Assembly: GCA_947179155.2 (NCBI GenBank)
Contig: OX359278.1
Coordinates: 21,291,244-21,355,243, forward strand
Reading direction: 5' to 3'
Origin: Hedera helix
Lineage: Eukaryota > Streptophyta > Magnoliopsida > Apiales > Araliaceae
DNA length: 64,000 nucleotides
The position numbers were made by a program, and so were the translations under genes. Below the pieces are notes generated by a model, which did not search any database, was not told where the DNA came from, and saw only the letters and a list, made by a program, of their open reading frames with translations. How positions within the stretch are numbered: position 1 is the first letter of the stretch; each line of letters starts with the position of its first letter. This document shows positions 22,952 through 36,524 of this stretch, in pieces.

Positions 22952-25759
22952 GGGGAGCGATCTATAGCAAATACTTGTTATAGACAAAAAATGAGCATAC
23001 ACTATCTTATCCCTCCAGTATTGAATCGAACAGGCATAATTTAATCTAATTTTCAGTCATCCGCTAGTATGTCTAGCAGACATATTAATACGTTTTTTTG
23101 GACGACTTTGCCCCTTCATTCGATGGATATAGTCTAAATGATGTCAAAGCCACCAAGCAAAATATACATCATCTCCTAGTATCTCTAGCGGACGATAATC
23201 AGTTCAAGAACTAGCTTGTTAAAACAATTGGGGGTAAAATTGCAGCGCTAATTTACAAATTGAAACTCGATTCCCTCCAGCGATTTCATATTAACTTCCT
23301 TCTTCTTTCCCAACATTTCAGATTTGCAACTCTAATTTACATATCCAAAGTCAATTTCACTTGTTAATCTGTCTTCCATCTAGCAAATTCAGATTACCTT
23401 CCTTCTTTTCGTCGGCGATCCATAACAAATTACCTTTTTTGAAAACCAATTGCGAAAATCATGTCCGACCGACAATAATATGTCTTATTCTAGCATAACA
23501 CTGATTGAGAAGTGTTGTTATACATCAAGTTTGGCCAATTTCATCGATGAGTCTTATTTTAATAATCATTTATATATTATTTGGGTGTTGCCCATGCTCA
23601 ATCATGGCATGTCACATAGCTTTGCTTTTAATTGAGTTTCTAGTTCTATGGTATGTTTGTTGGTTGATTATGATAATTTACATGGTTTGTGTAATAAAGT
23701 TGTATGCAACAACATCCATACATAGGTTTGAATCATTTGCTTTATTGTTAGCTTGTTGGAATATCAAATAAATGTTTTAGATCCGTGAAGCTTGTAATAT
23801 GCTCATTATATTAGTATGGCTTTAGTTGTTTTTCCATAGTTATGGAATACCAATCTAAGACATGTTAAAAGCTAAACCATTTTTCTCTATTCATCACTTA
23901 AAAAATGATATCTTTTTTGAGTTTTCCCTACCTATTTGGCACCTTAACATCATGATACTTAACAATAAGCTTTAGTTTTCTAAAATGTAAGAAAGTATGC
24001 CATGCTGAGGGGAGTTAAAACAGTAATAATATCATGAAGCATCTTTAATTCCAAGGTATTACTTGTACTAGGTCTACTTTGTGCTTGTGTGTTGATATTA
24101 TTGAACTTGTGCATCCTAGTGAAGAATCTCATAATTAAGCAATTCTCTAGCTACACATTTTCACTGTCTTATAGCATGCAATGTTGCATTACTGCTGCTA
24201 TATTTAGTTGGTCATGTGTACTTATGTGATGTTTAATTCGATTTTCCTTTTTCCCATTTACGCGATTGTTATGTGATGAATGTTTAGGTAAGCTATGGAT
24301 ATTAATCTCGGACCTAATTAATTTTAGCTTTTATGGTATACAGGTGGATGTAATTCCTTTGCTGCTTCGTGTGGCAAATCCAATGGGAAATTAGCCTAAA
24401 TCGAAGTCGAAAGTTAAAGTATGTGTGAATAGGCCTATACAGTGGATTTCAAATGACTGCAGTATATATGTAGCAAAGTATATTGATTTTTTCCTGCACC
24501 GGATTAACACTGAGATGGACGAAAAATGATGTAAATGTTTTTAGGTTTAGAATTGCGCATGAGATTAGGATGTGTAAGGCTAGGAAGATTTCTCAAGCTT
24601 ACCTTTGTAATGACCAACCGCTAGAATTGGATTAAAACTTAGATTCGTGAATGTATATTTTTCCATTTTGGTCTCTTATGTACTGGATGTTCTATTTCTT
24701 GATTTGTTAAAGATTGTTATTTAAAGGTTCTTTTTAGCTTTTATCTAAGGCTTCTTTTGTGTTCCCTGTTATTTTGCCAAATACTTCTTCCTTTATGCTG
24801 ACAGTTATCATTTATCTTATTTAATAGAAAAAGTGATCAAAGAACAGAGATTAAACACAAATGTAGTAAGAACATAGGGAATTTGATTATAGTGTGAAAC
24901 GTTATGCAATGCTTATTTTATCTCAACTTTATGCGTATGATTTTGGTTGAAAAGTATCATGACAACCTATGTTGTTGATTCTTTCACCCTCATACTGCAA
25001 CATTCTCACTCTGCCTTCACAGAAGTAGGTAGGTTTTTCTGCTGCAATTTGATGATTTATGTTAACCAACATTATTATGCACTTTTATGTATTTAGTCAT
25101 TCACACATTGTATGCATAGTGAAACACCTATGTTGTTTATTTGTATAATTGTCGGAATTGGCAAGTTTTAAAGTGAGATTCTAATGAGAATTAGGTAACT
25201 TTTTATATAGCAACATCAAAAAAGAATTTGGAACCCTACCATTAAAATAAATTTTGGAACATTAACAATTAAAAAACAAATTTGAACACTACGAATCACG
25301 TCGTCCAAATTAATTAAAATTGACATTTAATTGACTCCTTTTGCAGTATTACCATTAGATTCCGTTAATAATTCTATTGCTGGACCTGTTGCATTCCGTT
25401 AATAATTCAATTATTGGACCTGTGAGCCTATTGCATCCTTGATGGCATCGTATTGTATTGATGTTATAGACAGTCCGCTAGTATGACAAGCGGATGAACA
25501 AAATACATTCTTGATTCTAGTCCGCTAGTATCCCTAGTGGATGAAACATCTTTTAACTTCCACACTGCCAAGGTTAATTTAGACTATATCCATCGAATGA
25601 AGGGGCAAAGTCGTCCAGAAAAGCATACTAATATGTCCGCTAGACATACTAGTGGATGACGAAAAGTTATATTAAATTCTGCCCGTTCGATTCAAGATTG
25701 GAAGGATAAGATGGTGTATGTTTTTTGTCCATAACAAGTAATTGCTATGGATAGCTCCC
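22952..25759 (+). mobile_element. long-TIR MULE-like element carrying a Ulp1 fragment
   Basis: Inverted termini of about 250 bp (22952-23200 against 25759-25510) match with scattered differences: GGGAGC.ATC.ATAGCAA at the tips and a well-conserved GACTTTGCCCCTTCATTCG block inside. It sits in a TATATATAT tract on both sides, which hides the exact duplication. The interior holds a broken Ulp1 peptidase tail and unassigned T-rich sequence. Long TIRs plus a Ulp1 gene match known plant MULEs of the Kaonashi/CUMULE kind. No MURA transposase was recognised, so it is probably non-autonomous. Confidence 0.75.
24344..24529 (+). pseudogene. Ulp1-like (C48) cysteine peptidase C-terminal exon, broken
   Basis: After an acceptor (TATACAG|GTGGAT) the frame reads VDVIPLLLRVANPMGN, a TAG at 24392-24394, then PKSKSKVKVCVNRPIQW and ISNDCSIYVAKYIDFFLHRI, ending DEK and TGA at 24527-24529. 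Q.xx.NDC is the Ulp1 motif holding the catalytic Cys (codon 24458-24460); the usual following Gly is Ser. The early stop and the absence of the His/Asp part show a non-functional fragment. Ulp1 proteases cleave SUMO precursors and conjugates; plant MULEs often carry such genes. Confidence 0.7.

Positions 25760-25838
<79 letters not shown>
25760..25838 (+). repeat. (TA)n(TG)n compound microsatellite
   Basis: TA repeats to about 25785 continue as TG repeats to about 25838, directly after the right MULE terminus. Open frames of alternating His-Thr or Val-Cys here are artefacts of the repeat. Confidence 0.95.
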
Positions 25839-25842
<4 letters not shown>

Positions 25843-26149
25843 TTTATTATATTATCATTATAACTATATACATATTTTATATATACAACCCGAAAATATA
25901 AAATTATCAACAAAAAAATTGTTCGGGGGCGCTGCTCCGAACCCCCACTAACTTTTTGTTGTTGTTGCTATGTTGAGTGAAATTTAACAACCTTGGTTTT
26001 GTCAAGGTTGGATCCCAAGACCTCGTGATTCTCTAAAAGTTGACTTAACCACCGTACCAAAAAGGCTTAGTGTCCCCTACTAACTTGTTTTAGCCTTCCT
26101 ATAATTTTGACACCACTAATAACAAAAGTTAGTTTCGTCACTGACAAGA

Positions 26150-26690
26150 GGTAGGCTGAAACAACACCGAACATCGATTTATCTTTAGTGAGTTTAGAAA
26201 CTGACAAGTTGTACAGAAAAGAAGGTACATGAAGAACATCCAGCAAAATTATGTCTTTATGCAGAGTAATAGTACCAATATATGTAATCCTGGAAAACTG
26301 ACTATTTGGAAGAATAATTTTAGATTGAACAACTCTAAATTTCTTAAGAAGATAAAGACAAGGAGTGATATGATTAGCAGCCAGTGAATCTAAAATCCAT
26401 TAATTGATATCCATAGAATATTTCTCTCTTGTATGTCCATATAGATGATAGTAATCACACACCATAGATGGAGGAAATCTATGAAGAAAGAAACACTTGT
26501 ATTTGTTATGACCAGTTTGACAACAATTATCGCAAGTGCTAGTAAATTGAACTGGCTTTTTTAACCAAATGAAGGTCCTCTTGAATTGCTAGGATATTGT
26601 TCAACACTCGCATTGTAGAGCTCTCATTTAAATTGAAAGATTGAAGAACACTCTTTAATTTTCTTCTTATAGTAAAAGAGGATAAACTTG
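26150..26690 (-). pseudogene. copia gag zinc knuckle and protease remnant
   Basis: The minus strand shows CDNCCQTGHNKYKC (CX2CX4HX4C knuckle, about 26535-26494) and WILDSLAANHITP (about 26400-26360), the copia protease site where the usual DSG is DSL. LLDVLHVPSFLYNLSVSKLT follows. Stops are present. Confidence 0.8.
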
Positions 26691-26699
26691 ATTCACTGA

Positions 26700-28970
26700 G
26701 GGTAAATGACTCGATATATGTATTAGTTTAAGTTAGGAGTAGAATTAAATAACTTAGTCGTTGTACTCCTTGAAGGATATTCCATAAAGAGAGTTTTCTC
26801 ATTTTATGTCTAGTCTTCTTCTTCTTTACATTAATTGTTTTATTTATTTTAATATTTAGCTAATTTTTTTAGATCTAAGATTAAGATGAAATTAAATAAT
26901 TATTCATAATAATATTTTTCATCTCTTCTATTATTTGTACTTTAACGTTTAATTTATTTTTCCTTCATGTTTCGTTATTGAAATACCTTGTTTTATAATT
27001 CTTATGTGATTTTTAAATTAGTGAAGTTGTTTTGATATATTATTGTTAAGATATGAGTCTTTCATAAGCCATGCTTACTCGAAGAAGTTTTGATGGATTA
27101 TAGTTAATTCTTAAATTTTCATAATTTATACTTACCTAAGTTAATTATAAAATAACTAAATTAAAGGAAAGTGAGATCAAAATCATAGTTAATTTTTATT
27201 TGGACTTTGATTGATTTATTTTTCGAATTATGTACACCAAACCAGTGGCATTATTTGAATTATAAAAATAGAATGTATTGGATTATTCGTTATGTTTATC
27301 GTTTAGTGGATTCAGATTCCTATTTACTTCCTTATTATTAATTTTTATCTTCTAATTAGTTTAGTTAGTGTTTCAATTGTAATGAATCAAATTCTTTATT
27401 TTGTTTCTAATTCGTCTGAAATACGTATTAAGAATATTTGAAAATTAATCTAGTCTATGTGGTTTGACTTGTACTTGTCAATTCTTCAATTTGACACTGT
27501 GCACTTACAGTTACATAATATTTTCACATGAGGCACAAACAAGATATTTACTTACCTTAATAAGTTTAAATAGGGAATTGATGTTTCCACAAAGCTAAAA
27601 TGAGAGTTTCACAAGTTACATTTCACAAATAGACCTCACATTCATGTGAAAGGGAGTTTGTTAAAATATTATATTTTACTTGTAAAAATATCAATTCCCT
27701 TTAAATATTAATAGAAGAAGAAAAATGATATCTTTTACCTTAACATGTGACTAGATTCTATTTTTTATGTAGGTGATTAACTTAAACAATTCTTTCACTC
27801 ATAGTGATATTTATCAACACTTAAAAGTATTCTTAGCGTATTTAGATAAACACACATACTAAGTAATATTTAGAAAGTGGAAGGATAGATAAGTAAAAAA
27901 TTTATGTCAACTCCTTATGTTAAACTCCCCTTTTATAGCTAAAACTTAATCAACATCTATCACACATCAACCTTTCGCTTTACAGGTGTTAAATTTATAT
28001 GGTAAAAATGTACCACGCATTAATTTTAGCACAACTTTCACATTTCAAGATTACCTTTAATCTACCACACATAAATTTTAGCACAACTTTCACATTTTTA
28101 GATTACCATTTACTTTACTATTCATAATTATTATTATATTTGTCTATCTTCTGCATTATTTTCTTAATATATTAATATCACAGATATTTATGTATACAGT
28201 GTTCTTTATCTAACGTATTAATGAGTTTGTCCAACTTTTTAGCACCCGCGACTTTTAGTTACGTAACTTTCTATTATTATCCTTACTACTCTGAAAATTA
28301 TTAGTTCAATATTATGAAATACTGTAGTGATACTGTGTGTTACTATCTATTTATTGTCGGGTATTTTAATAGTTAAAGGTAACAATTATGCCGACAATTT
28401 TTATTGACGATTATTTTGTCATTTTCTGTGTCTGACAATTATTCTATTATAGGGTCACCACCAATAATTGGTTGTTATAGCGCCACGTACAATACTAAAT
28501 ATTCTTTGGCATCTTTGCCAACATTCTTTTTATTTCTTATAATTAGCATATATCATACTTAACTTTAACTTTTTATCAATTTAACGTCTCCTTGTTCAGA
28601 ATAATATTATTTTTCTTCATCTGAACGAAGGGCCTGTTGTATTAGTAATTTAAGTTTTACTAATTAAAAGTTGGGGTCTTATAATGGCGACTTAAGGCAC
28701 AGATTTCTAGGTTGTACACATGGAGTAGTTTGAGGTCTTTTCTCTCTTCTCATTATTAGGTTTTCTTGTTTCTCTTAGTTTAAGTCCTAAAACGTTGTTT
28801 TTCATAATTTTCTCCCTTTTAGGTGATTTTCATTATTTCTTAGTGTAGAGTATAAAATTTAGGTGTTTATAGCATATATGTAAGTATATACGTAATAATT
28901 TTAAAAGGAATTATATGAGATTGTTTTCTTGTAAAACTATATTAGGGTGAATGAACGTAGGAAAGCACAG
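26700..28970. other. AT-rich intergenic DNA without recognisable genes
   Basis: No coding similarity, tRNA or clear repeat boundary was seen. The sequence resembles old transposon or intron-like DNA. The upstream copia gag start would lie near 26700 but could not be read. Confidence 0.5.
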
Positions 28971-28972
28971 AT

Positions 28973-29374
28973 CTAGCATTTACACCCGTGCAAAGCATGG
29001 ATCTTATTAGAGAGATATAATATTATAAATATTTTATTAAATTATTTTATAAATATATTATTAGTTAAATTGCAATGATTTGATGATGATCATGTTAAAT
29101 GAATAATTGGACGATCGTCAAGTTAAAAGATTAATAAACACGTTCTTATAAGTCCTGTAACGGCATTCACATAGTTAAATTATGATCATATAGGTCTTAC
29201 AACTAAAATCGTAGAGTCCTTATAAAAAGATCACATTATACAAGGACTTGGAAGTGATACGAATAATAATGTATATTTGTAAACTGTAACTTTTGTATAG
29301 TCCTTAATAATGTCATCATTGTACAAGGACTTAGCTTAGAAAAAGATCAAACTTATTAGGTTGATCTATTGAGA
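28973..29374 (-). mobile_element. possible Helitron 3' end
   Basis: The minus strand reads a hairpin CCATGCTTTGCACGG, nine bases, then CTAG (28976-28973), matching the Helitron pattern of a hairpin about 10 nt before CTRR. The host base after CTAG is A, not the usual T, and no 5' TC end was identified, so the span is nominal. Confidence 0.35.
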
Positions 29375-32168
29375 AAACCTGTAATGACCCGGGAATCCCC
29401 TTTACTGGCCACGAGTGACCCCCGGTCGTTTGCGAACTACCCCCTCCTTACTAACCACAACATAATATAATATAGTGCTGTAAAAAAAACTCAAATAATT
29501 TAAACTTTTATAATATTCCCTTAAACTTTGTCTCAGAATTGCAATCTTTACATAAAATCTTATAACTCAGATAATTTATATTTCATGACCTAGTGTATTA
29601 CAACCATTGTGAGAAAACAAAAAACTCGCAATCTAACAATAAGTCGATATGACTATATACTAATTGCTTTTAACTACACGAGTTCACAAAACATTAACAC
29701 TCGTCTTGATATACAACCGCCTTCACTATTATTACAAGGCTTTAAATCAGGGATGATACCGAACGGTAATTATTCCCAACAAGATACGATGTTAGCTTTA
29801 AACAGTTCTAACAACAACATTTATAACTAAAAATAAACTTCAAACATCTTCGTTGTGATTACCGGGATCTTCAAATTCCTCGCCCCTCGCTGAAAATATA
29901 TATTATAGCAAGAGTGAGCACGACGGCTCAACAAGTCTAACGGCTAACACATAACACGTAGGTCACATTTAATTCATGTTTTATGCTCCATGCTTTGCAT
30001 TTATATAGGCATCATGCTTATCATGTTTTGCATTTATACAATTAACTCATGATTACCATGCATGTCAATATTTTCAGGTTATATAACTCATATAACACAT
30101 TTCAACTCATAACATTAATTATATATCAATTATTAACATCATATGACTATACACAAGCACATTTAGAAATCAGTTAGCACATTCAATAAGTGCACACATA
30201 ATAGTTTATGCATATAGCAACAGGTTTGCAAGAATAACACATAGTACTGAAAAATTTGCCTGAATTGCTTTCTCGCCTACGCTTACACAATTCAATTTAC
30301 CTCATTTGAAAGACCTAATATGATTATCTTCCAATTAGTAACGCATATAGGGATTCATTTATCATTTTTAAATAAATTGACTTGACATCACATAGTTCTC
30401 TATTTACTAACTCATAAATTATAGGACAATATTATCACACTTGGATAATATTTTAATTATCGACCAGTATTATTAATAATACCTCATTCAATTACAAACG
30501 TTACTTGTTATTTATCATTACACATTTATGATGTAATAATTTAGTCTATTAACTTTAATTCCCTTTAATTATTATTTAATGACAATCTAAATAAATAAAT
30601 AATTAATTAATTGTCCTTATTTATGACTCTACAAAGCCTTAGACACCAATACTTGAGTATATTCAAAATTAGTGAGAATTCTACACAAATGGAGCCTATA
30701 GGGATGAAAATCCTTTCCACAAAGGTATATTTTTGAAAGTGTGGGCATGGGATATGTCTCATTTCAAATTCTCCTTAAAAGTTTAGACATGTCTCAGTTG
30801 TTCTGGATCACTCAAATTCAGAACAGAAAATATCATTATTTATTATTTAATCTAAATTAAATAATAACTACTTAGTTTATTAATTTTAATATTATTTAAT
30901 TATTATTTAATGTTAATTAAATAATTAATTAATTAATTAATTATCCTTGTCGCATCCTATTGATACATTTGATCTAATATTGATATAGTTGATTTGACAA
31001 TATATCAATTTATCGTTATTGCATCACATTGATCTATTTGTTCCAATATTAATATATTTGGCTTGAAAATATATCAATATCGTTATTGCATTATATTGAT
31101 ATATTTGTTGTAATATTGATATATTTGGATTGGAAATATATCAATATCGTTATTACATCATAACTTCTTCGTTACGAGTCCGTTTTTGTTCATCCTTATA
31201 TCAAATTAAAACTTATTAAGCCTACTTTAATCTTATCTAGGCCTTGATTTCAGCCCATTCACCAAACAAAACAAATCTAACTATTTTCCCAACCTGTCTA
31301 GAGAATAAAATTTTCTGGCCAGTCTTACAAAATCAATTTTTTCAAATATGTTCTAGTTCATAAATGGTTCAATCTCGTGAGTACTTCTAGGAAACTTCCA
31401 TATCTACAACTTCGTAGTTTACACCAATATCAAATTCAAAACACATGATTTTATATAATTTTTAAAAGGTCCAAAATCGTTGCAGCCTCTAGGCAGACTA
31501 TTTTTGGACCGACCCAACCTGCTACAAACGGTCATTAAGCACAAACCATAAGGAATTTTTGTGTGCTTAAAATTTCTGTGTAAAGCTTACTTTCTTACCT
31601 TTAATTTGATATATAGCCCACTCTCTAACTCCAAAAACTAAATTTTATATGAATTTTCATAACCACAGTAACATGACACAATGTTTCTGCGAATTTGCTC
31701 TTCAATATATTCTTTCATTTTACATCAAATTCATGAATCATCTACTAGGTTCATAACAATCTATTGTTAGACCATTATACACAAGTTAATCATGATCTAC
31801 CACCGTAAATTTTAATTAAACACAACATCTACCTAAGAAAAACAAAAATGATTTAAGGATTTAGCAATATACCTTATAGCTTCATGTTTCTTTGGCTTAA
31901 TCTCCTCTTTCTCTTCTCCTTCTCTTGTTCTTCTTTTATCGCGAGCTCTCCCTCTCTCACTCTAGAAGTTGCTAATTTCTATTGCTAAAATGAAGTGAGT
32001 GTTGGTCATTTAAATGACATAACCAAGATAAAGATAAGAGGTGAGTTTTGATTGGTTGAAATTGGATTTCATTGGATAAGATAAGGAATGAGTGGCTAAA
32101 ATTAATTCCACCTCATTAAAAATTTGAGATTCCAGCTGGCCCACTTTAAAAAATTTGGAGATTTAATC

Positions 32169-35100
32169 TGTGATGCCCTCAAATCCGGGTTATCTCAAAC
32201 TCGTATCTGGTGCTCACATTACTACACATATCTCATGTTTAACTACCCATCAATAATGCGGAATAACAAAATAATATTATTACATAACAGTCTTACATCA
32301 TTCCCAGGTTTTCTAACCTTAAATTCAACATAGTACTCTAAAAGTTTACAAAATAAAGTGAACACATTTAAGTACAGCTTGAACTATTCGCTAGCTTTTC
32401 CCTTTGTCGTTGCCTCTCTTAGAACATTCGGGTTCTGCTGAAAAATAGTTCATGATATCGCAAGGGTGAGCAACTACTTTGCTCAGCAACTTAAAATAAG
32501 CAATACAGATATATCATGAATAGAACATAATTAACCTTGAGAACTTCAACAATATTCAATTATTGTAAAGGCATGCACTTTCGAATAACAGTTTATCATT
32601 TGATTTAGAATTTCGTTTTTCTTACTGAAAGGTCACAAGACCGTGACAACATGCATTTCGAATATTAATAATATCCAACTATATAAAATCATGTTTTTCA
32701 TTTCAAATATTAGTAATCATGTGAATTCTAATATCCAAAGATGGGTACTCTAGGTGATCAGTCTATCGTACGTATATATTTTGCACAACATGACCACCTG
32801 CATCTCGTTTCGAGTATATCATACCCACAATAATTAAAACGTTTCTCCTACTATGAGGGTTGTTCATTACAGTTATTATCATCGATTTTTCGCACCACAA
32901 CAATATGGTTTTGACTAGCTTTAACAATATTCAGGTCAATAACTTTTGACATATAAATGTCTAGCCGAAATAATTGGCATAAACTACTTCTCAATTTCAA
33001 TTCAATCTCTAGCCGAACAATAGGCATAAACCTATTCATTTAAACAGTTCTTATTAAGAACATGACTTTCAAATGCACATACGTGCGAATAACAACAATT
33101 CATATGATATGGAATAATTATCAATAATTAATCCAGCTTGAACAATAGAACAATTCTAGGCTTAACAATAACTTGCACAATGAAATAATTTCAATTTAAG
33201 ATAATTGCTCAAAATAAACTTGAGTAAGGTTAGGAAACTTGCCTCCGTTGTTAACTACAGCTCACACAACTTAAATTACAGCATTTGAAAGACCTAGTAT
33301 TAAATAGGTTTATCTTTCAATTAATTTAGCACATAGAGATTCATATCTTACTATCATATAGACTGCTACTTAAGCACATCATCCTCTATTTAATAACACA
33401 TAGCTTGCACAATAATATTATCATCAATGGGATAACATTTTAATTATCAAATAATATTATTATTAATATCAAGCTCATTTACAAATGTTATTAATTAATT
33501 AATTAATAACACCTTAATTGATTTTCTACTATTATTATTAATCATTTAATAATAATATAATGAGTTACTATTATTATTAATTATTCAATAATAATTTAAT
33601 TAATTACTATTATTATTAATCATTTAATAATAATTTAATGACTAACTATTATTATTAACCATTTAATAATAATTTAATTACATACTATTATTATTAATCA
33701 TTTAATAATAATTAAATTACTTACTATTACTACTAATCATTTAATAATAATTTAATGAGGTACAATTATTATTACTATTCATTTAATAATAATTTAATTA
33801 CTTACTATTATTATTAATAATTTAGTAATAACTTAACTAATATTATTATTTAATAATATTTCAATCATTTAATAATATTTAAAAACTTTAAACCATTAAA
33901 ACTAAATTGTTTAATTATTTTATTCAATTCTTTATTCATTTACTTTATCCATTATTTAACATTTAAATAATAAATAATTACTCAAATTTTTTTATTTACT
34001 TTAATTATTATTTAATTTTAGATAAATAATAAATAATTAATTTTATGTATTATTTAAATAAAATTAAATAATACATAATTATTTTATACAATTATCTTTA
34101 GTTTCCTTAAGTCAAATTATATTTATTAAAAATACTTAATTGACTTCTTATTTTTTTTATCTTCTGGATATCTTTAGTGTATTTGATTTTATAAACAAAA
34201 TAATTTTATTTTAATTTTCCAATTTTATTTGCTATTTTTCAAAAAATCAAACTGTCCGAAATTTGCAGTATTTATTAAAAATCAAGTTTTTACTCAAAAA
34301 TACTGAAATTTGTATGAAAGCCTCCTGCCACTATAGACAACCTCCAGTAAAAATTTCATAAGATTTGGAGTTATACAACTCAAGTTATAACCATAACTTT
34401 CTTTTAAATTGTAAAGAAACGTTCGGCTCATAACTCACTCATCCGAGGTCGGAATGAGCTCATTTTTTTATAGTGTCTGATTATTACCACATAATACCAC
34501 ATATAAAATGGCTAGAATTTTTGGAACAAGAAAAATGGCCAAAACAGCCCCAAGAAAATTCTGGGCAGTAGCGTTTGGCAGAGTTTTTGGCAGAAACTGT
34601 TTCGCTAGAAAAATCACCATAAATCGTTCGTTTAATATTTTTCAGTTGTTCCACTTGGAATCTCTTCTTATCTGATAGACCTACCACCCAAAACTGATGG
34701 AAAATAAAAACGAGTTACGGAACGTGAACAGTAACTCGGGAACCCGCTGCCCAGTTTAGGGTTTTTTCGGCGAAAATCGCTTTCATGTTTTGTTAAACTT
34801 TTTCACATAAATGAATACCAAAACTCATTCTAAATCCATTAAACTCTATATATACTACTCTAACATGGTTTTAAGCATCAAGAGCTTTAAAAATAATTTT
34901 TTACCATCAAAACACATTTTTGACCAATAAAATCACTTAAAACATACATAGAACATGAATTAAAGAAAAGTTAAAGCTTAGAACACTTTTAAACCTTTTT
35001 GTTGCTTTCTTTATTCTAGATATGAACTTGACCAAGCTAGAATGATCCACCTTGGTATGGTTGATGATCTTCCTTCTTGTTTGATCTTGATTTTCTAGGG

Positions 35101-36524
35101 TTTTCTCTTCCTTTCTCTTACTTTCTCTCTTTTGCTTTGTATTTTCTTTCTAACTTTCTCTCTAAAACTTGGTAGATGAAATGAAATAAAAAGATGATGG
35201 AATGAGAGAGTGATAAAGTAATAAGGGTGTTAGTGAATATGTATACTTACAATATGTGTAAGTATACACATCACCCACCACATCAAACATAGGCTTACTA
35301 GGTTATGCATCATGTCTTGCTCTTCCCAAGGTCTTGAGCCACTAAAAGAAGCTACAAATCAGCCCCTTAAAGTCCAAGATGGCTGCTGAAATTCTAGGGG
35401 CAAAATGGTCCAACAATTATTTTAATTCCCCCTTTACTTTATGTCACAATGTGTTAGTTAATTAGCTATATTGATACACACATAAGAAATCACCAACATA
35501 TGCATTTGGACTGCTCATTGGGCCACAATTAAATTAATTTCATTGGGCTTGAGTGACATTCCATTTGGGCTCCAATTGGTTAAATGTTTGGGCCTTTCAT
35601 TAATTGATCCAATGGGCTAGGTAATAGATTGGTTGGATCATTAATTAAATCACATGATGCTTAATTTTAATACATCATTACCAACACGCCTAATCCAATT
35701 AGACTTGCTACGCATAAATTTAAATTGAATTATTACTTTGGGTTTATAATAAATTCTCACATTAATTTATAGTAGGCTTTTATTTAAATTAATATCAATA
35801 TTGGCACTATCGTTAATTAGGTTAGTGATCGGGCCTTAATCATACACTACAATCCATATCACTTAATTAATTAGTGTTTGGATTTTAATTAGGGTTCATT
35901 GCCAATTAGGTTAGCCTTAATTTAATTCTTAACATAATCGACTTGATTATGGTCTTTATCGACAAATCATAATCTCTTTCGTCTTATTTGGATTTAGTCG
36001 ATTTCCAAATATCGATTATTGATATTTAAAAAAAAAACTTAGGTTACTGAACACATAGACTAACATTTTTAAAAGTCATACTTGGATTAATTACATAATC
36101 CAATTAGACCTGTTATTTTAAAAGTCAATTGGACTTCTTGATTGGGTTCAATTATAAGCCTTAACACATTTACATAATTACACATCTCTAGGACTTATTA
36201 TTAGGTAAAATCCTAAAGTACATATATTCTTACATTGGTTTAACTTAAATAATTCATTTGTTTTCTTCTTCTCCATTAATCATACTAGTAAATCACTTAG
36301 TGTTTATAACTCTTCTTATTTGTCATTCAAGGCCAACCTTCAAGCTTTGTGATATCATCACAAAACTCCTCTGATAAATCTTTTCCTTCTTTAGTTAATT
36401 CAATTTAATTAACTAACTCACTTATTAACAATAAATCACGCCTACTTATTGGCATACATGGTCATACATAGTATTTAATTAATAATAATAAAAAAAATTG
36501 GCTCGTATTTTTCTCGGTCATTCA
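32169..36524 (-). mobile_element. solo LTR, type A (copy A2), nested in B1
   Basis: The plus strand starts TGTGATGCCCTCAAATCCGG and ends CTCGGTCATTCA, matching the TTGGTCATTACA ends of the intron 9 chromovirus LTRs. TAATC flanks it on both sides (32164-32168 and 36525-36529). At 4356 bp without internal genes it is a solo LTR. Its minus strand holds the donor AAAAAG|GTTTAAAAG (intron from 34994), the hairpin TGAGCAA/TTGCTCA (32467-32485) and the acceptor at 32440-32438; the next frame reads EPECSKRGNDKGKS and a stop. Confidence 0.85.
33525..33835 (+). repeat. AT-rich minisatellite inside solo LTR A2
   Basis: About seven units of roughly 44 bp, each built on ACTATTATTATTAATCATTT and AATAATAATTTAAT with small differences. 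The unit is self-complementary. It lies inside the predicted LTR intron. Confidence 0.75.

Larger units (their letters stand above)
22613..26143. mobile_element. TIR DNA transposon inserted in the copia remnant
   Basis: The insert is flanked by the direct repeat ACAAGAGGTAG (22602-22612 and 26144-26154), which lies in the copia coding sequence, so the empty site can be read. Its ends carry the inverted repeat GACGAAACTA. A duplication of about 9-12 bp suggests a MULE-like element, though 8 bp (hAT) cannot be excluded. No transposase is visible. A second transposon occupies most of its middle. Confidence 0.7.
21340..26700 (-). mobile_element. decayed Ty1/copia element, split by a nested transposon
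   Basis: On the minus strand, gag zinc knuckle and protease (about 26700-26155) are followed, after removing the 22613-26143 insert, by GAG-pre-integrase and integrase (about 22601-21340). The reading order is correct for copia. Reverse transcriptase, RNase H and both LTRs are not seen. It lies just downstream of the OSCA gene in opposite orientation. Confidence 0.8.

Noticed and set aside
23450..23771. Small open frames inside the MULE-like element as a captured host gene
   Set aside because: The translations are hydrophobic, low in complexity and match no family I know; only the Ulp1 piece is supported.
25692..25951. Open frames of alternating Thr-His, Cys-Val and Tyr-Ile
   Set aside because: They are translations of the (TA)n(TG)n microsatellite and have no flanking coding sequence.
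33525..33835. Regularly spaced repeats that might suggest a CRISPR array
   Set aside because: Units are directly tandem with no unique spacers, AT-only, and the genome is a plant's.
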